Part shown: piece after piece, positions 15,239 to 23,923 of the stretch
Numbering within the stretch: position 1 is the stretch's first letter
Layout of the letters: the number at the start of each line of letters is the position of its first letter
Assembly (NCBI GenBank): GCA_959598545.1
Contig: CAUGFC010000014.1
Location: 1 to 24,271, forward strand
Source of the DNA: an uncultured Olsenella sp.
GTDB lineage: Bacteria; Actinomycetota; Coriobacteriia; Coriobacteriales; Atopobiaceae
Reading direction: 5' to 3'
DNA: 24,271 nt
The notes under the pieces: model-generated
Told to the model about the DNA's origin: nothing
The model's input: the letters and a program-made list of their open reading frames with translations, nothing else
The model's database searches: none
Translations under genes and position numbers: made by a program

Positions 15239-18019
15239 ATGCTCGTCAACCTCACCTTGAACGGCGCGGAGCTCTCCGAGGACGTCCGGGCCGACATGAC
15301 GCTCTTCGACTTCTGCCGCGCGCACGGCTTCAAGTCCGTGAAGTGCGCCTGCGAGACCTCAAACTGCGGCCTCTGCACCGTGCTTCTGGACGGCGAGCCT
15401 GTGCTCTCGTGCTCCGTGCTCATGGCGCGCGCGAACGGCCATGAGGTCACCACGCTCGAGGGCATGCGCGACGGCCGCCGCGAGCTCCTGGCCCAGTGCC
15501 TCGCCGAGGAGGGTGCCGAGCAGTGCGGCTTCTGCGCGCCGGGCCTCGAGATGGCCGTGCTCGCGCTCGACGCCGCCCACCCGGGCGCTGACGACGAGAC
15601 CATGCGCCGCTACCTCTCCGGCAACCTCTGCCGCTGCTCCGGCTACGCGAGCCAGATGCGCGCCATCCGCCGCTTCCTCGCCCGCCACGCCAACGGCGGC
15701 GAGCTGCCGCCCCGCGAGGTGCCCGCTGACGCCACCACCGAGTCGGGCGAGAAGCACGCCCAGATCGCGCGCCCCGTGGCGAAGAAGGACTCCGGCGCCC
15801 TTCTCGCCGGCGCGCCCGTCTACACCGCCGACCTCGCGCCCGAGGGTGCCCTCGTGGTGAAGCTCGTCCGCAGCCGCCACGCCAACGCCATCGTCACGGA
15901 CGTCGACAAGAGCCGTGCGCTCGAGGTCCCCGGCGTCGTGGCGGTCTTCGGCCCGGACGACGTGCCGCACAACCGCTTCACGCTGGCCGGCCAGTCCTTC
16001 CCCGAGCCGAGCCCCTACGACACCGTCCTTCTCGACCGCCACGTGCGCTACGTGGGCGACGAGGTGGCCATGGTCGTGGCCGAGACCGAGACCGCGGCCG
16101 CCGCGGGTGTGAAGGCCGTGAAGGTCGCCTACGAGCAGCTGCCCGCCGTTCTGGACGTGGAGGCCGCCCTGGACAACGCCACCGTCATCCACGACGAGGA
16201 GGACTGGACGCCCGGCGGCGACAAGTCCGGCGACCCGTCGCGCAACCTCGTGGCGCACGGCGAGCGCGTCCACGGGGACCTGGAGGCTGCCTTCGCCGCC
16301 TCCGACGTGGTGATCGAGCGCACCTACCGCACGCAGGCCACGCAGCAGTCCATGATGGAGACGTTCCGCTCCTTCGCCTACACCGACGCCTTCGGCCGCG
16401 TGACCGTGGTGAGCTCCACGCAGGTGCCCTTCCACATCCGCCGCCAGGTGGCAAACGCCCTCGGCATCCCCAAGCGCCAGGTGCGCGTCATCAAGCCGCG
16501 CGTGGGCGGCGGCTTCGGCGCCAAGCAGAGCGGCTGCAACGAGGCCTTCGCCGCGTTCGCCGCGATGAAGACCGGCCGGCCGTGCGTGTGCACCTACACG
16601 CGCGAGGAGACCATGAGCTGCTCCAACACGCGCCACGAGATGGTCCTCAAGGTCCGCATGGGCGCGCGACGCGACGGCACGATCGAGGCCATCGACCTCT
16701 ACGCCCTCTCCAACGCCGGCGCCTACGGCTACCACGGCACCACCACGGTCACGCTCGTGGGCGGCAAGGCGCTGCCGATCTACAACCACGCCACGGCGAG
16801 CCGCTTCTCCTACGACGTGGTCTACACCAACACCACCCCGGGTGGCGCCTACCGCGGCTACGGCGCGACGCAGGGCTGCTTCGCCGTGGAGTCCGCCGTC
16901 AACGAGATGGCCGACGAGCTGGGCATGGACCCGTGCGAGCTGCGCCTCAAGAACCTCGTGGGCCCCGGCGAGACCCTCTGGCAGCTGAACGACGAGCACC
17001 TCTACAGCTGCCGCCTCGACGAGTGCCTCGCGCGCGCGATGGACATGGTGGGCTGGAAGGACCGGCCGCTTCGCGAGGACCTCGGCGACCGTGTGCGCGG
17101 CCTGGGCGTGGCCCTCACGATGCAAGGCTCCGGCATCGCGATGGTGGACATCGCCAACGTTGACATCCGCCTCGAGGACGACGGCTTCTACGTGCTCTCC
17201 ATCGGCGCCACCGACGTGGGCACTGGCGCGGACACCATCCTCGCCCAGATGGCCGCCGAGGCGCTCGGCTGCGACGTGGACCGCATCGTCACCAAGGGAG
17301 TGGACACCGATACCTCCCCCTTCGACACCGGCGCCTACGCCTCCTCAGGCACCTACACCACCGGCGGCGCCGTCGTGCGCGCAGCCGAGGACCTCATCCG
17401 CCAGATCCGTGAGCAGGCGGCCCGCGTCTTCGGCGCGGACGAGAAGGACGTGGAGTTCGACGGCGAGGCCGTGCGCTGCGGCGACCAGGAGATGACCGTC
17501 GCCGCGCTGGCCAACAAGCTCATCGGCTTTGGCCTGCACCCCGGCATGCTCGAGGGACACGGCACCAACGCCCAGCCCACCTCGCCGCCGCCCTACATGG
17601 CCGGCGTCGCCGAGGTCGAGGTCGACAAGGCCACGGGCAAGGTCACGGTCACCGACTACGCGGCCGTCGTGGACTGCGGCACCGTCATCAACCCGGCACT
17701 CGCGCGCGTGCAGGCCGAGGGCGGCATCGCCCAGGGCATCGGCATGGCGCTCACCGAGGAGGTGCTCCGCGACGAGCGCGGCAACCTGCGCACCGGCAGC
17801 CTCATGACCTACAAGCTGCCCACCCGCATGGACGTGCCCGAGCCGCGCGTGGAGTTCATGCCGAGCTTCGAGCCCACGGGCCCCTTCGGCGCCAAGTCCA
17901 TCGGCGAGGTCGTCATCAACACGCCCTCCCCCGCGGTCATGAGCGCCGTGGCCCACGCCACGGGCCGCTACGTCCGCGACCTGCCCATCCTGCCGAGCAA
18001 GGTCCTCGCCGCGGAGTAG
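15239..18019 (+). CDS. xdhD: Fused 2Fe-2S / molybdopterin subunit of a xanthine-dehydrogenase-type hydroxylase (XdhD-like)
   Basis: 926 aa fusion of two usually separate subunits. Residues 1-155 are the iron-sulfur part: C38-x4-C43-x2-C46-x11-C58 (plant-type cluster) and C96-x2-C99-x31-C131-x-C133 (second cluster), both exact family spacing. After a linker (155-185) comes the molybdopterin-cytosine-dinucleotide part with GGGFGAK (423-429), AYRGYG (537-542) and FGAKSIGEV, where E890 is the expected catalytic glutamate. Size, fusion order and the adjacent 270-aa FAD protein match E. coli XdhD/YgfM. The likely reaction is hydroxylation of a purine such as hypoxanthine or xanthine; members of this family are suspected to use a labile selenium cofactor. 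AAGGAGG lies 7-8 nt before the ATG. Maturation genes are not in the window. Confidence 0.9.
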   Translation: MLVNLTLNGAELSEDVRADMTLFDFCRAHGFKSVKCACETSNCGLCTVLLDGEPVLSCSVLMARANGHEVTTLEGMRDGRRELLAQCLAEEGAEQCGFCAPGLEMAVLALDAAHPGADDETMRRYLSGNLCRCSGYASQMRAIRRFLARHANGGELPPREVPADATTESGEKHAQIARPVAKKDSGALLAGAPVYTADLAPEGALVVKLVRSRHANAIVTDVDKSRALEVPGVVAVFGPDDVPHNRFTLAGQSFPEPSPYDTVLLDRHVRYVGDEVAMVVAETETAAAAGVKAVKVAYEQLPAVLDVEAALDNATVIHDEEDWTPGGDKSGDPSRNLVAHGERVHGDLEAAFAASDVVIERTYRTQATQQSMMETFRSFAYTDAFGRVTVVSSTQVPFHIRRQVANALGIPKRQVRVIKPRVGGGFGAKQSGCNEAFAAFAAMKTGRPCVCTYTREETMSCSNTRHEMVLKVRMGARRDGTIEAIDLYALSNAGAYGYHGTTTVTLVGGKALPIYNHATASRFSYDVVYTNTTPGGAYRGYGATQGCFAVESAVNEMADELGMDPCELRLKNLVGPGETLWQLNDEHLYSCRLDECLARAMDMVGWKDRPLREDLGDRVRGLGVALTMQGSGIAMVDIANVDIRLEDDGFYVLSIGATDVGTGADTILAQMAAEALGCDVDRIVTKGVDTDTSPFDTGAYASSGTYTTGGAVVRAAEDLIRQIREQAARVFGADEKDVEFDGEAVRCGDQEMTVAALANKLIGFGLHPGMLEGHGTNAQPTSPPPYMAGVAEVEVDKATGKVTVTDYAAVVDCGTVINPALARVQAEGGIAQGIGMALTEEVLRDERGNLRTGSLMTYKLPTRMDVPEPRVEFMPSFEPTGPFGAKSIGEVVINTPSPAVMSAVAHATGRYVRDLPILPSKVLAAE

Positions 18020-18036
18020 CCTCAACGCCCCCTCCG

Positions 18037-18066
18037 GCGCGGGGGGCGCCCGCCCGTCCCCCGCGC
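18037..18066. terminator. Hairpin after xdhD
   Basis: GCGCGGGGG (18037-18045) pairs exactly with CCCCCGCGC (18058-18066), 12-nt loop, beginning 18 nt after the xdhD stop. No U-tract follows, so termination strength is uncertain. TAGAAT (18067-18072), immediately after, could be the -10 of the ABC operon. Confidence 0.6.
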
Positions 18067-18072
18067 TAGAAT
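18067..18072 (+). promoter_or_regulatory. Candidate -10 of the ABC exporter operon
   Basis: TAGAAT differs from TATAAT at one base and lies 33 nt before the ATG at 18106. Any -35 would fall in the GC hairpin. A TTGACA at 18080-18085 is too close to the start to be its -35. Confidence 0.35.
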
Positions 18073-18105
18073 CGAGGGGTTGACACCACCCCGCCCGGAG
18101 GCCGC

Positions 18106-19836
18106 ATGTTCAAGCTCAGGCGCTACCTCGCGGGACACGTCGCCGAGTGCGTCGTCGCCCCGCTCTTCAAGATGCTCGAGGCGCTGCTCCAGCTCCTCGT
18201 CCCGCTCGTCATGGCCCAGGTCATCGACGTCGGCATCGCCAACCGCGACGCCGGCTACGTGCTCGCCCACGGCGCCCTGCTCGCGGGCGTGGGCGTCTTC
18301 GCCTGGGCGATATCGGTCACGGCGCAGTTCTTCTGCTCGCGCCTCGCCGCCGCCTTCGGCACGGCGCTGCGCAACGACCTCTTCGCCCACGTGCTCTCGC
18401 TCTCGCGCGAGGACGTGGAGCGCCTCGGCCGCGCGAGCCTGGTCACCCGCCTCACCAACGACACACAGCAGGTGCAGGACGGCCTCAACATGTTCTTCAG
18501 GCTCATCCTGCGCTCGCCGTTCGTGACGCTGGGAACCGTCGTCGCGGCCTTCCTCGTGGACGGCGTCGAGGGCGCGGTGCTGCTCGTCGCGGTGCTCGTC
18601 TCGTTCGGCCTGGTCATGGGCTTCATGCGCGTCACCACCGGCCGCTACCGCCAGATTCAGCAGGGCCTGGACGAGGTGCAGCTGCGCGTGGCGGAGAACC
18701 TCGAGGGCGTCCGCGTGCTGCGCGCCTTCCGCCAGGAGGGCGCCGAGCGCGACGCGTTCGCCGCCACCGCCGCCACCGTGCGCGACCGCCAGGTCAGGAC
18801 CGGCGACATCTCCGCGCTCGTGAATCCGCTCACCTACGCGGCCGTCAACTGCGGCCTCATCGCCCTTCTGTGGTTCGGCGGCGTGCAGGTGGACGTCGGC
18901 AGCCTCACGCAGGGCCAGCTCGTCGCCCTCGTCAGCTACGTGAGCCAGGCGCTCGTCGAGCTCCTCAAGCTCACCAACCTGATCGTCCTTCTCGCCAAGG
19001 CGTCGGCCTGCGCCCGCCGCGTGAACGAGGTCTTCGACACGCGCCCCACGCTCGCCGACGGCCCCCTCGAGGCCGCACCGGCCGCGGACGCGCCCGCCCT
19101 CGCCTTCGACGACGTGTGCTTCGCCTACCCCGGCGCGGGCGGGGACGCCCTCTCCCACGTGAGCTTCTCGCTGGCGCCCGGCGCCACGCTCGGCGTGATC
19201 GGCGGCACGGGCTCCGGCAAGTCCACGCTGGCCAGCCTCGCGATGCGCTTCTACGACGTCGGCTCCGGCGCCGTCACCGTGGGAGGACAGGACGTGCGCG
19301 AGCTCTCGCGCCCGTCCCTGCGCCGCCAGGTCTCCCTCGTGGAGCAGGGCGCCACGCTCTTCTCGGGGACCATAGCCTCCAACCTGCGCTGGGGTCGCTC
19401 CGACGCGGATGACGGGGACCTCGCGGCGGCCGTCGCCACCGCGCAGGCCTCGGGCGTCGTGGAGGGCAAGGCAGGCGGCCTCGAGGCGGAGGTCGAGCAG
19501 TTCGGGCGCAACTTCTCCGGCGGCCAGCGCCAGCGCCTGACCATCGCCCGCACCCTCGTGCGGCGCCCGCGCGTGCTCGTGCTCGACGACGCCTCCTCGG
19601 CGCTCGACTTCGCCACCGACGCCGCCCTGCGCCGCTCCATCGCCCGCGACTGCGCGGGGACCGCCGTGGTCACCATCTCGCAGCGCGTGACCGCCGTGCG
19701 CCACGCCGACCAGATCCTCGTGCTCGACGGCGGGCGTCAGGTCGGCCTGGGCACGCACGAGGAGCTTCTGCGCAGCTGTCCCGTCTACCAGGAGATCTGC
19801 GCCTCGCAGCTCACCGAGGAGGAGGCGGTCCGATGA
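18106..19836 (+). CDS. ABC exporter half-transporter with degenerate ATPase residues
   Basis: 576 aa: six-helix type-I exporter domain (about 1-310) fused to an ATPase. Walker A GGTGSGKST (366-374), Q-loop Q414, canonical signature FSGGQRQ (470-476), Walker B VLVLDDASS, where D495 replaces the catalytic glutamate, and ISQRV, where Q526 replaces the switch histidine. These two changes mark the degenerate ATP site seen in heterodimeric exporters such as TM287/288 and BmrCD. Start ATG after CCGGAGG. The stop overlaps the next gene (ATGA), so both halves are made together. Drug, lipid or peptide export is likely; the substrate is unknown. Confidence 0.92.
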   Translation: MFKLRRYLAGHVAECVVAPLFKMLEALLQLLVPLVMAQVIDVGIANRDAGYVLAHGALLAGVGVFAWAISVTAQFFCSRLAAAFGTALRNDLFAHVLSLSREDVERLGRASLVTRLTNDTQQVQDGLNMFFRLILRSPFVTLGTVVAAFLVDGVEGAVLLVAVLVSFGLVMGFMRVTTGRYRQIQQGLDEVQLRVAENLEGVRVLRAFRQEGAERDAFAATAATVRDRQVRTGDISALVNPLTYAAVNCGLIALLWFGGVQVDVGSLTQGQLVALVSYVSQALVELLKLTNLIVLLAKASACARRVNEVFDTRPTLADGPLEAAPAADAPALAFDDVCFAYPGAGGDALSHVSFSLAPGATLGVIGGTGSGKSTLASLAMRFYDVGSGAVTVGGQDVRELSRPSLRRQVSLVEQGATLFSGTIASNLRWGRSDADDGDLAAAVATAQASGVVEGKAGGLEAEVEQFGRNFSGGQRQRLTIARTLVRRPRVLVLDDASSALDFATDAALRRSIARDCAGTAVVTISQRVTAVRHADQILVLDGGRQVGLGTHEELLRSCPVYQEICASQLTEEEAVR

Positions 19837-21611
19837 CCCGGGAGGACCTCGCGGCAACGGGTCGCGCGCAGCGGGCCGAGGGCGGGACCATGCGCCGGAT
19901 GGCGGGCCTCTTCGCGGGCGAGAAGCCCCGCCTCGCCGTCGCCGCCCTGCTCACGGTCGCCGTGGTGGTGTGCACGCTCGCGCTGCCCGTGCTCTCGGGC
20001 CGCGCCGTGGACTGCGTGGTGGGCGTCGGCGAGGTGGACTTCGCCGGCCTGCACCGGACGCTCGCGCTCATAGCCGTCACGCTCGCGCTCACGGCTATCT
20101 CCCAGTGGGCGCTCACCGCCGTCACGAACCGCCTCGCCTTCGGCGCCGCCCTCGACCTGCGTCGGCGAGCCTTCGACCACCTCCAGGAGCTCCCGCTCTC
20201 CACGATCGACTCCCGCGGCCACGGCGACCTCGCCGCGCGCATCGTCACCGACGCCGACATGCTCACGAACGGCCTGCTCATGGCCTTCCAGCAGCTCCCC
20301 GTGGGCGTGCTCACGATCGTGGTGACGCTCGTCTTCATGTTCGCGCTCAACCCGGCGATCGCTGCCGTGGTGGCGCTGCTCACCCCTGTCTCGATCTTCC
20401 TGGCGCGCTTCATCGCCACCCACAGCGCGCGGCACTTCTCCGGCCAGACGCGCCTGCGCGGCGAGCTCACCGCCTACGTGGAGGAGATGGTCGGGGGGAT
20501 CTCGGCCGTGGAGACGTTCTGCGTGGGAGACCAGGTGCACGCCCGCTTCGCCGAGACGAACGAGGCGCTGGGCCAGGAGACCTTCAAGGCCGTGTTCTTC
20601 TCGTCCCTCGTGAACCCCACCACGCGCTTCGCGAACGCCCTCGTGTACGCCGCGATCGGCATCTTCGGCGCGTTCGTGGCCATGGGCGGCGGGATCACCG
20701 TGGGCGGCCTCTCGGCCTTCCTGGGCTACGCCGACCAGTACGCCAAGCCCTTCAACGACATCTCCGGCGTGGCCACCGAGCTGCAGAACTCCGTGGCGTG
20801 CGCGCGACGGCTCTTTGCGCTGCTGGACATGCCCGCCGAGGAGCCCGAGGCACCGGACGCCGCGGTCCTGTCCGACCCGCGCGGCGAGGTCGAGCTCGAC
20901 CATGTTGCCTTCGGCTACGACGCGCGACGCCTCGTGCTGAGCGACGTCGACCTCGCCGTTCGACCCGGCCAGCGCATCGCCCTGGTGGGCGAGACGGGCT
21001 GCGGCAAGACCACGCTGATCAACCTCATCATGCGCTTCTACGACGTGAGCGGCGGCGCGGTGCGCGTGGACGGGCACGACGTGCGCGAGCTCACGCGCGA
21101 GAGCCTGCGCGCCGGCTGGGGCATGGTGCTGCAGGACACGTGGGTACGTCGCGCCACGGTGCGCGAGAACGTGAGCCTGGGGCGGCCCGACGCCGCGCTC
21201 GAGGAGGTGCGCGCCGCCTGTCGCGAGGCATACGCCGACGACTTCATCATGCGCCTGCCACAGGGCTACGACACGGTGCTCGACGGCTCTGCCTCCCTCT
21301 CAGCGGGCCAGCGGCAGCTCCTGTGCATCGCGCGCGTCATGCTGGCGCGACCGGCGATGCTCATCCTCGACGAGGCCACGAGCAACATCGACACCCGCAC
21401 CGAGCTCTTGGTCCAGCGCGCGCTGGCGCGCCTCATGGAGGGTCGTACGAGCTTCGTGGTGGCGCACCGTCTCTCGACCGTGCGCGACGCCGATCTCATC
21501 TGCGTCATGGCCGACGGCGTGATCGCGGAGCGCGGCACGCACGACGAGCTGCTTGCCGCCGGCGGGCGATACAAGCGCATCTACGAGGCCCAGTTCGCCC
21601 CGACGGAATAG
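19833..21611 (+). CDS. ABC exporter half-transporter, catalytic partner
   Basis: 592 aa: N-terminal cytosolic extension of about 30 residues, six membrane helices (about 34-320) and an ATPase domain. Walker A GETGCGKTT (386-394), Q-loop Q434, Walker B LILDEATSNID with the catalytic E514, and switch AHRL with H545 are all canonical. Its signature is altered, LSAGQRQ (489-495), with alanine for the first glycine. Combined with the preceding half, one composite site has full catalytic residues plus an intact SGGQ, and the other has D/Q plus SAGQ, as expected for an asymmetric heterodimer. The ATG overlaps the previous stop by 4 bp. The TAG stop abuts that of the convergent small gene. Confidence 0.93.
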   Translation: MTREDLAATGRAQRAEGGTMRRMAGLFAGEKPRLAVAALLTVAVVVCTLALPVLSGRAVDCVVGVGEVDFAGLHRTLALIAVTLALTAISQWALTAVTNRLAFGAALDLRRRAFDHLQELPLSTIDSRGHGDLAARIVTDADMLTNGLLMAFQQLPVGVLTIVVTLVFMFALNPAIAAVVALLTPVSIFLARFIATHSARHFSGQTRLRGELTAYVEEMVGGISAVETFCVGDQVHARFAETNEALGQETFKAVFFSSLVNPTTRFANALVYAAIGIFGAFVAMGGGITVGGLSAFLGYADQYAKPFNDISGVATELQNSVACARRLFALLDMPAEEPEAPDAAVLSDPRGEVELDHVAFGYDARRLVLSDVDLAVRPGQRIALVGETGCGKTTLINLIMRFYDVSGGAVRVDGHDVRELTRESLRAGWGMVLQDTWVRRATVRENVSLGRPDAALEEVRAACREAYADDFIMRLPQGYDTVLDGSASLSAGQRQLLCIARVMLARPAMLILDEATSNIDTRTELLVQRALARLMEGRTSFVVAHRLSTVRDADLICVMADGVIAERGTHDELLAAGGRYKRIYEAQFAPTE

Positions 21612-21815
21612 CTACAGCCCGCACTCGCGCAGACGGGAGTCGATCTCCCTCAGCGTGACGCGCGCGGCGAAGAGCTGCCGGTACGTGGCCGTCTTGACCT
21701 TGCCGGCGGCAGCGAGCTCGTCCATGCGCGCCTTCGTCGCCGCGAGCTCGTCGCGCACGTCGGCGGCGAATGCGTCGTAGGCGGCGAGCCGCGCCGCGTC
21801 GTCCTTCTCGGCCAT
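21612..21815 (-). CDS. Small helical (coiled-coil) protein, unknown function
   Basis: 67 aa, charged and alanine-rich, predicted almost wholly helical with a heptad-like stretch over 9-45 and no cysteine pair, signal or membrane helix. AAGGAGGGG lies 5 nt before the ATG, a strong ribosome site that argues for a real gene. Its stop directly abuts the ABC exporter stop (TAGCTA). It is divergent from the HIRAN gene and shares a 162-bp spacer with it that carries a palindrome. No family is recognised. Confidence 0.65.
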   Translation of the reverse strand: MAEKDDAARLAAYDAFAADVRDELAATKARMDELAAAGKVKTATYRQLFAARVTLREIDSRLRECGL

Positions 21816-21851
21816 CAGGCCCCTCCTTATGACGCGTGACTGGGATGATTC

Positions 21852-21868
21852 CGATTGTCACACAATCG
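21852..21868. promoter_or_regulatory. Perfect 7-3-7 palindrome, candidate operator
   Basis: CGATTGT-cac-ACAATCG is an exact inverted repeat in the divergent spacer between the coiled-coil gene (37 nt from its ATG) and the HIRAN gene. Its position and symmetry fit a dimeric repressor site; the regulator is not apparent. A short GGCGG/CCGCC stem (21935-21949) lies in the HIRAN leader. Confidence 0.55.
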
Positions 21869-21977
21869 CGGGAAGCGGCTCCTCCCGCGGGCGTCGAATT
21901 GTTGTCCGGTCGTCCCCCTACCATGTGCCCAAGGGGCGGAAAGGCCGCCGACAAGGACCTCTACGGAGGAGGACATC

Positions 21978-22304
21978 ATGTACGAGCCGTCAAGGCACAT
22001 CTCCACCTTCTACGTTGCCGGGTTCCAGTACTGGGACGGCGCGCTCGTGATCGGCGAGCTCAAGGCGGGCATGCAGCTCGACCTCGTCCCGGAGCGTGAC
22101 AACCCGCACGACCCGGAGGCCATCGCCATCAGGTGGAAGGGCACCAAGCTCGGGTTCGTCCCCGCAGACGAGAACGCGCTCGTGTCCACCCTCGCGTTCT
22201 ACGGGCACTCCGACGTCTTCGAGTGCCGCGTCCTCAAGGCGGACCCCGCCCGCAGCCCGTGGCACCAGCTCATGGTGGGCATCTACGTGAGGGACGCGCG
22301 CTAG
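21978..22304 (+). CDS. Stand-alone HIRAN-domain protein
   Basis: 108 aa, almost all a HIRAN domain: FYVAGFQYWDG (11-21), GMQLDLVPE (31-39), then the signature RDNPHDPEAIAI (40-51) and KLGFVPADENALVSTL (57-72). HIRAN domains bind DNA ends or damaged and stalled-fork DNA and are often fused to SNF2 helicases or nucleases. Here the domain is alone, and no helicase or nuclease is nearby. ATG 21978 follows GGAGGAGG; an upstream in-frame ATG at 21855 would run through the palindrome and leader without a ribosome site. It may be a regulator or accessory DNA-binding factor. Confidence 0.88.
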   Translation: MYEPSRHISTFYVAGFQYWDGALVIGELKAGMQLDLVPERDNPHDPEAIAIRWKGTKLGFVPADENALVSTLAFYGHSDVFECRVLKADPARSPWHQLMVGIYVRDAR

Positions 22305-22319
22305 TCGGACCGACCGCAT

Positions 22320-22359
22320 GCGGGGAGGGCGCGGTTCGGGCCGCGGGCGCCCGCCCCGC
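22320..22359. terminator. Bidirectional hairpin between HIRAN and SIS genes
   Basis: GCGGGGAGGGCGC (22320-22332) pairs with GCGCCCGCCCCGC (22347-22359) with one mismatch and a 14-nt loop. It sits between convergent stops at 22304 and 22372. The hairpin is very stable but no U-tract is evident. Confidence 0.7.
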
Positions 22360-22371
22360 ACGCAGGGGCGT

Positions 22372-23121
22372 CTAGAGGTTGCGAATCCGGTAGAAGTACT
22401 TGTCCACCAGGCGGTCGTTGTGATCCGCGCAGCCCTCGTCCATGAAGGCCATGTGCCCGTTGTAGTAGACGTCGGGCTCGAATCCGCGCCTCACGAGGAC
22501 CTCGACCATCTCCACGAGAACGGCGTTCTGCAGGAACACCGCGGGAATCGTCGAGGTGGCTCCCACCTTCATGGGGAAGCCCTCCACCTCGGTGGCGGCG
22601 TCGCCCACAAGGGAGCAGTTGTCCAGCACCACGTCCGCCACGTCCTTGAGCTTCAGCCCGGAGCGGTGCTTGGTGGTGAGGAAGTCGCTGTACTCCACCG
22701 CCGTGATCGCGATCACGGGGATGCCCTTCTCGTGCGCCCGAATGGCGGCGTCGACCGGTGCGATGTTGTTGCCGGAGTTGGAGATGATGATCATGCAGTC
22801 GTCGGGCGTGATGCGGTGGTAGTCCACGACGTTGGCGCCCACGCCGTAGAGGTTCTCGAAGTTGTAGCTCTTCGTGATCTCGAAGCTGCCCGTCGCGCTC
22901 TGCTCGAGGAGCGCGCAGTAGTTGGCCGGCGTGGCGGCGCGCCAGAAGGCGTCGTCGGTGACGAGGTGCGAGTGGCCCGTGCCAAAGCCGTAGATGATCC
23001 CGCCCTTCTCGGTGGTGTCGGCGAGGAGCTGTGCCGCGCGCTCGATGGCGTCGGCCTGCGTCTCGCGCACGCGCTGGACCACCTCCTGCATGGTCTCGAA
23101 GTAGCGCTCCCAGGCTCTCAT
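22372..23121 (-). CDS. SIS-domain sugar-isomerase-like protein (UPF0309 type), second copy
   Basis: 249 aa. An N-terminal helix with YFETMQEVVQRVRETQ is followed by the SIS fold: GGIIYGFGTGHSHLVTDD (39-56), the phosphosugar-binding IIISNSGNN (135-143), PVIAITAVEYSDF, then ADVVLDNCSLVGDAA near 182-196 and NDRLVDKYFYRIRNL at the end. SIS proteins bind or isomerise phosphosugars. This subtype has no proven substrate. It is 36 bp downstream of a paralogue on the same strand, and a PTS permease lies upstream, suggesting a sugar or amino-sugar utilisation operon. The GGGAGG ribosome site is good. Confidence 0.85.
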   Translation of the reverse strand: MRAWERYFETMQEVVQRVRETQADAIERAAQLLADTTEKGGIIYGFGTGHSHLVTDDAFWRAATPANYCALLEQSATGSFEITKSYNFENLYGVGANVVDYHRITPDDCMIIISNSGNNIAPVDAAIRAHEKGIPVIAITAVEYSDFLTTKHRSGLKLKDVADVVLDNCSLVGDAATEVEGFPMKVGATSTIPAVFLQNAVLVEMVEVLVRRGFEPDVYYNGHMAFMDEGCADHNDRLVDKYFYRIRNL

Positions 23122-23157
23122 GCTGAAGACCTCCCGTCCCCGCGGCGGACCCGCGGA

Positions 23158-23901
23158 CTAGAAGCGGTAGTGGATGCAGTCCCGGTACTCGTCGACAAGG
23201 CGCTGGTTGAGCTCGTCGCCGCCGTCCAGGTTGGCGCTGTAGAACACCGGCGGATGCTCCATGCCCTCGTCCACGAGGCGCTGCACGAGCGCCGCCACGA
23301 TGGAGTTGAGCATGACGGCGCCCACGACGGTCGACGTGGGCGACACGCGCTGGCTCAGCCCCTCGATCGCGACGGCTGCGTCCCCGACCTCACCATGGTT
23401 GTCCAGGACCACGTCCGCAAGCTCGAAGAGGCGCAGCCCCGAGGGGTGGCGCGAGGTGACGGACTTGGAGTACGTGAGGTTGGTGATCGCGATCACCTTC
23501 GCCCCCGCGTCGCGTGCCGCCATGGCGATCTCGATGGTCACGGGGTTGCGGCCGGACACGGAGTGGGCGATGAGGACGTCGCCGGGCCGGAAGTCCGCTT
23601 GGTCACGGGCGAGCTCGGTTCCGTAGCCCACGAGGCGCTCCATGTGGCTCGTGTGGGTGATGGGCGAGGTGTCCAGCATGATCTCGCGTCCGAAGATCGG
23701 GTTCATGAGCATGAGGCCGCCGGCGCGGTAGTACATCTCCTCCGAGAGGATGCCGGCGTGGCTCGCGCCGAAGGTGTAGATCGAGTGCTTGCTCATGACG
23801 CACTCGGCGAGCAGGTCGACGCACTGCTCCATGTGCCCGTGCTCGCACTCCTCGATCGTGTCGACGAGGCCGCGCACGATGTCGATGTAGTCAAAGCGCA
23901 T
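23158..23901 (-). CDS. SIS-domain sugar-isomerase-like protein (UPF0309 type), first copy
   Basis: 247 aa, same architecture as the next gene: SIYTFGASHAGILSEEMYYRAG (40-61), LIAHSVSGRNPVTIEIA with the SIS serine-rich loop, KVIAITNLTYSKSV, ADVVLDNHGEVGDAA, and NQRLVDEYRDCIHYRF at the end. The two proteins are clear paralogues, diverged mostly in the first 130 residues, where the ligand contacts of the first SIS half lie, so they probably handle different substrates or form a heteromer. AAGGGAG precedes the ATG. It follows the PTS gene with a strong hairpin in between. Confidence 0.85.
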   Translation of the reverse strand: MRFDYIDIVRGLVDTIEECEHGHMEQCVDLLAECVMSKHSIYTFGASHAGILSEEMYYRAGGLMLMNPIFGREIMLDTSPITHTSHMERLVGYGTELARDQADFRPGDVLIAHSVSGRNPVTIEIAMAARDAGAKVIAITNLTYSKSVTSRHPSGLRLFELADVVLDNHGEVGDAAVAIEGLSQRVSPTSTVVGAVMLNSIVAALVQRLVDEGMEHPPVFYSANLDGGDELNQRLVDEYRDCIHYRF

Positions 23902-23923
23902 TCGCTTCGCTCCCTTCTATGCG

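Noticed and set aside
18080..18085. TTGACA as -35 of the ABC operon
   Set aside because: Only 20 nt remain before the ATG, leaving no room for a -10 and a transcription start.
18022..19857. 611-codon open frame antisense to the first ABC half
   Set aside because: No domain and GC-driven composition; the sense gene has all ABC motifs.
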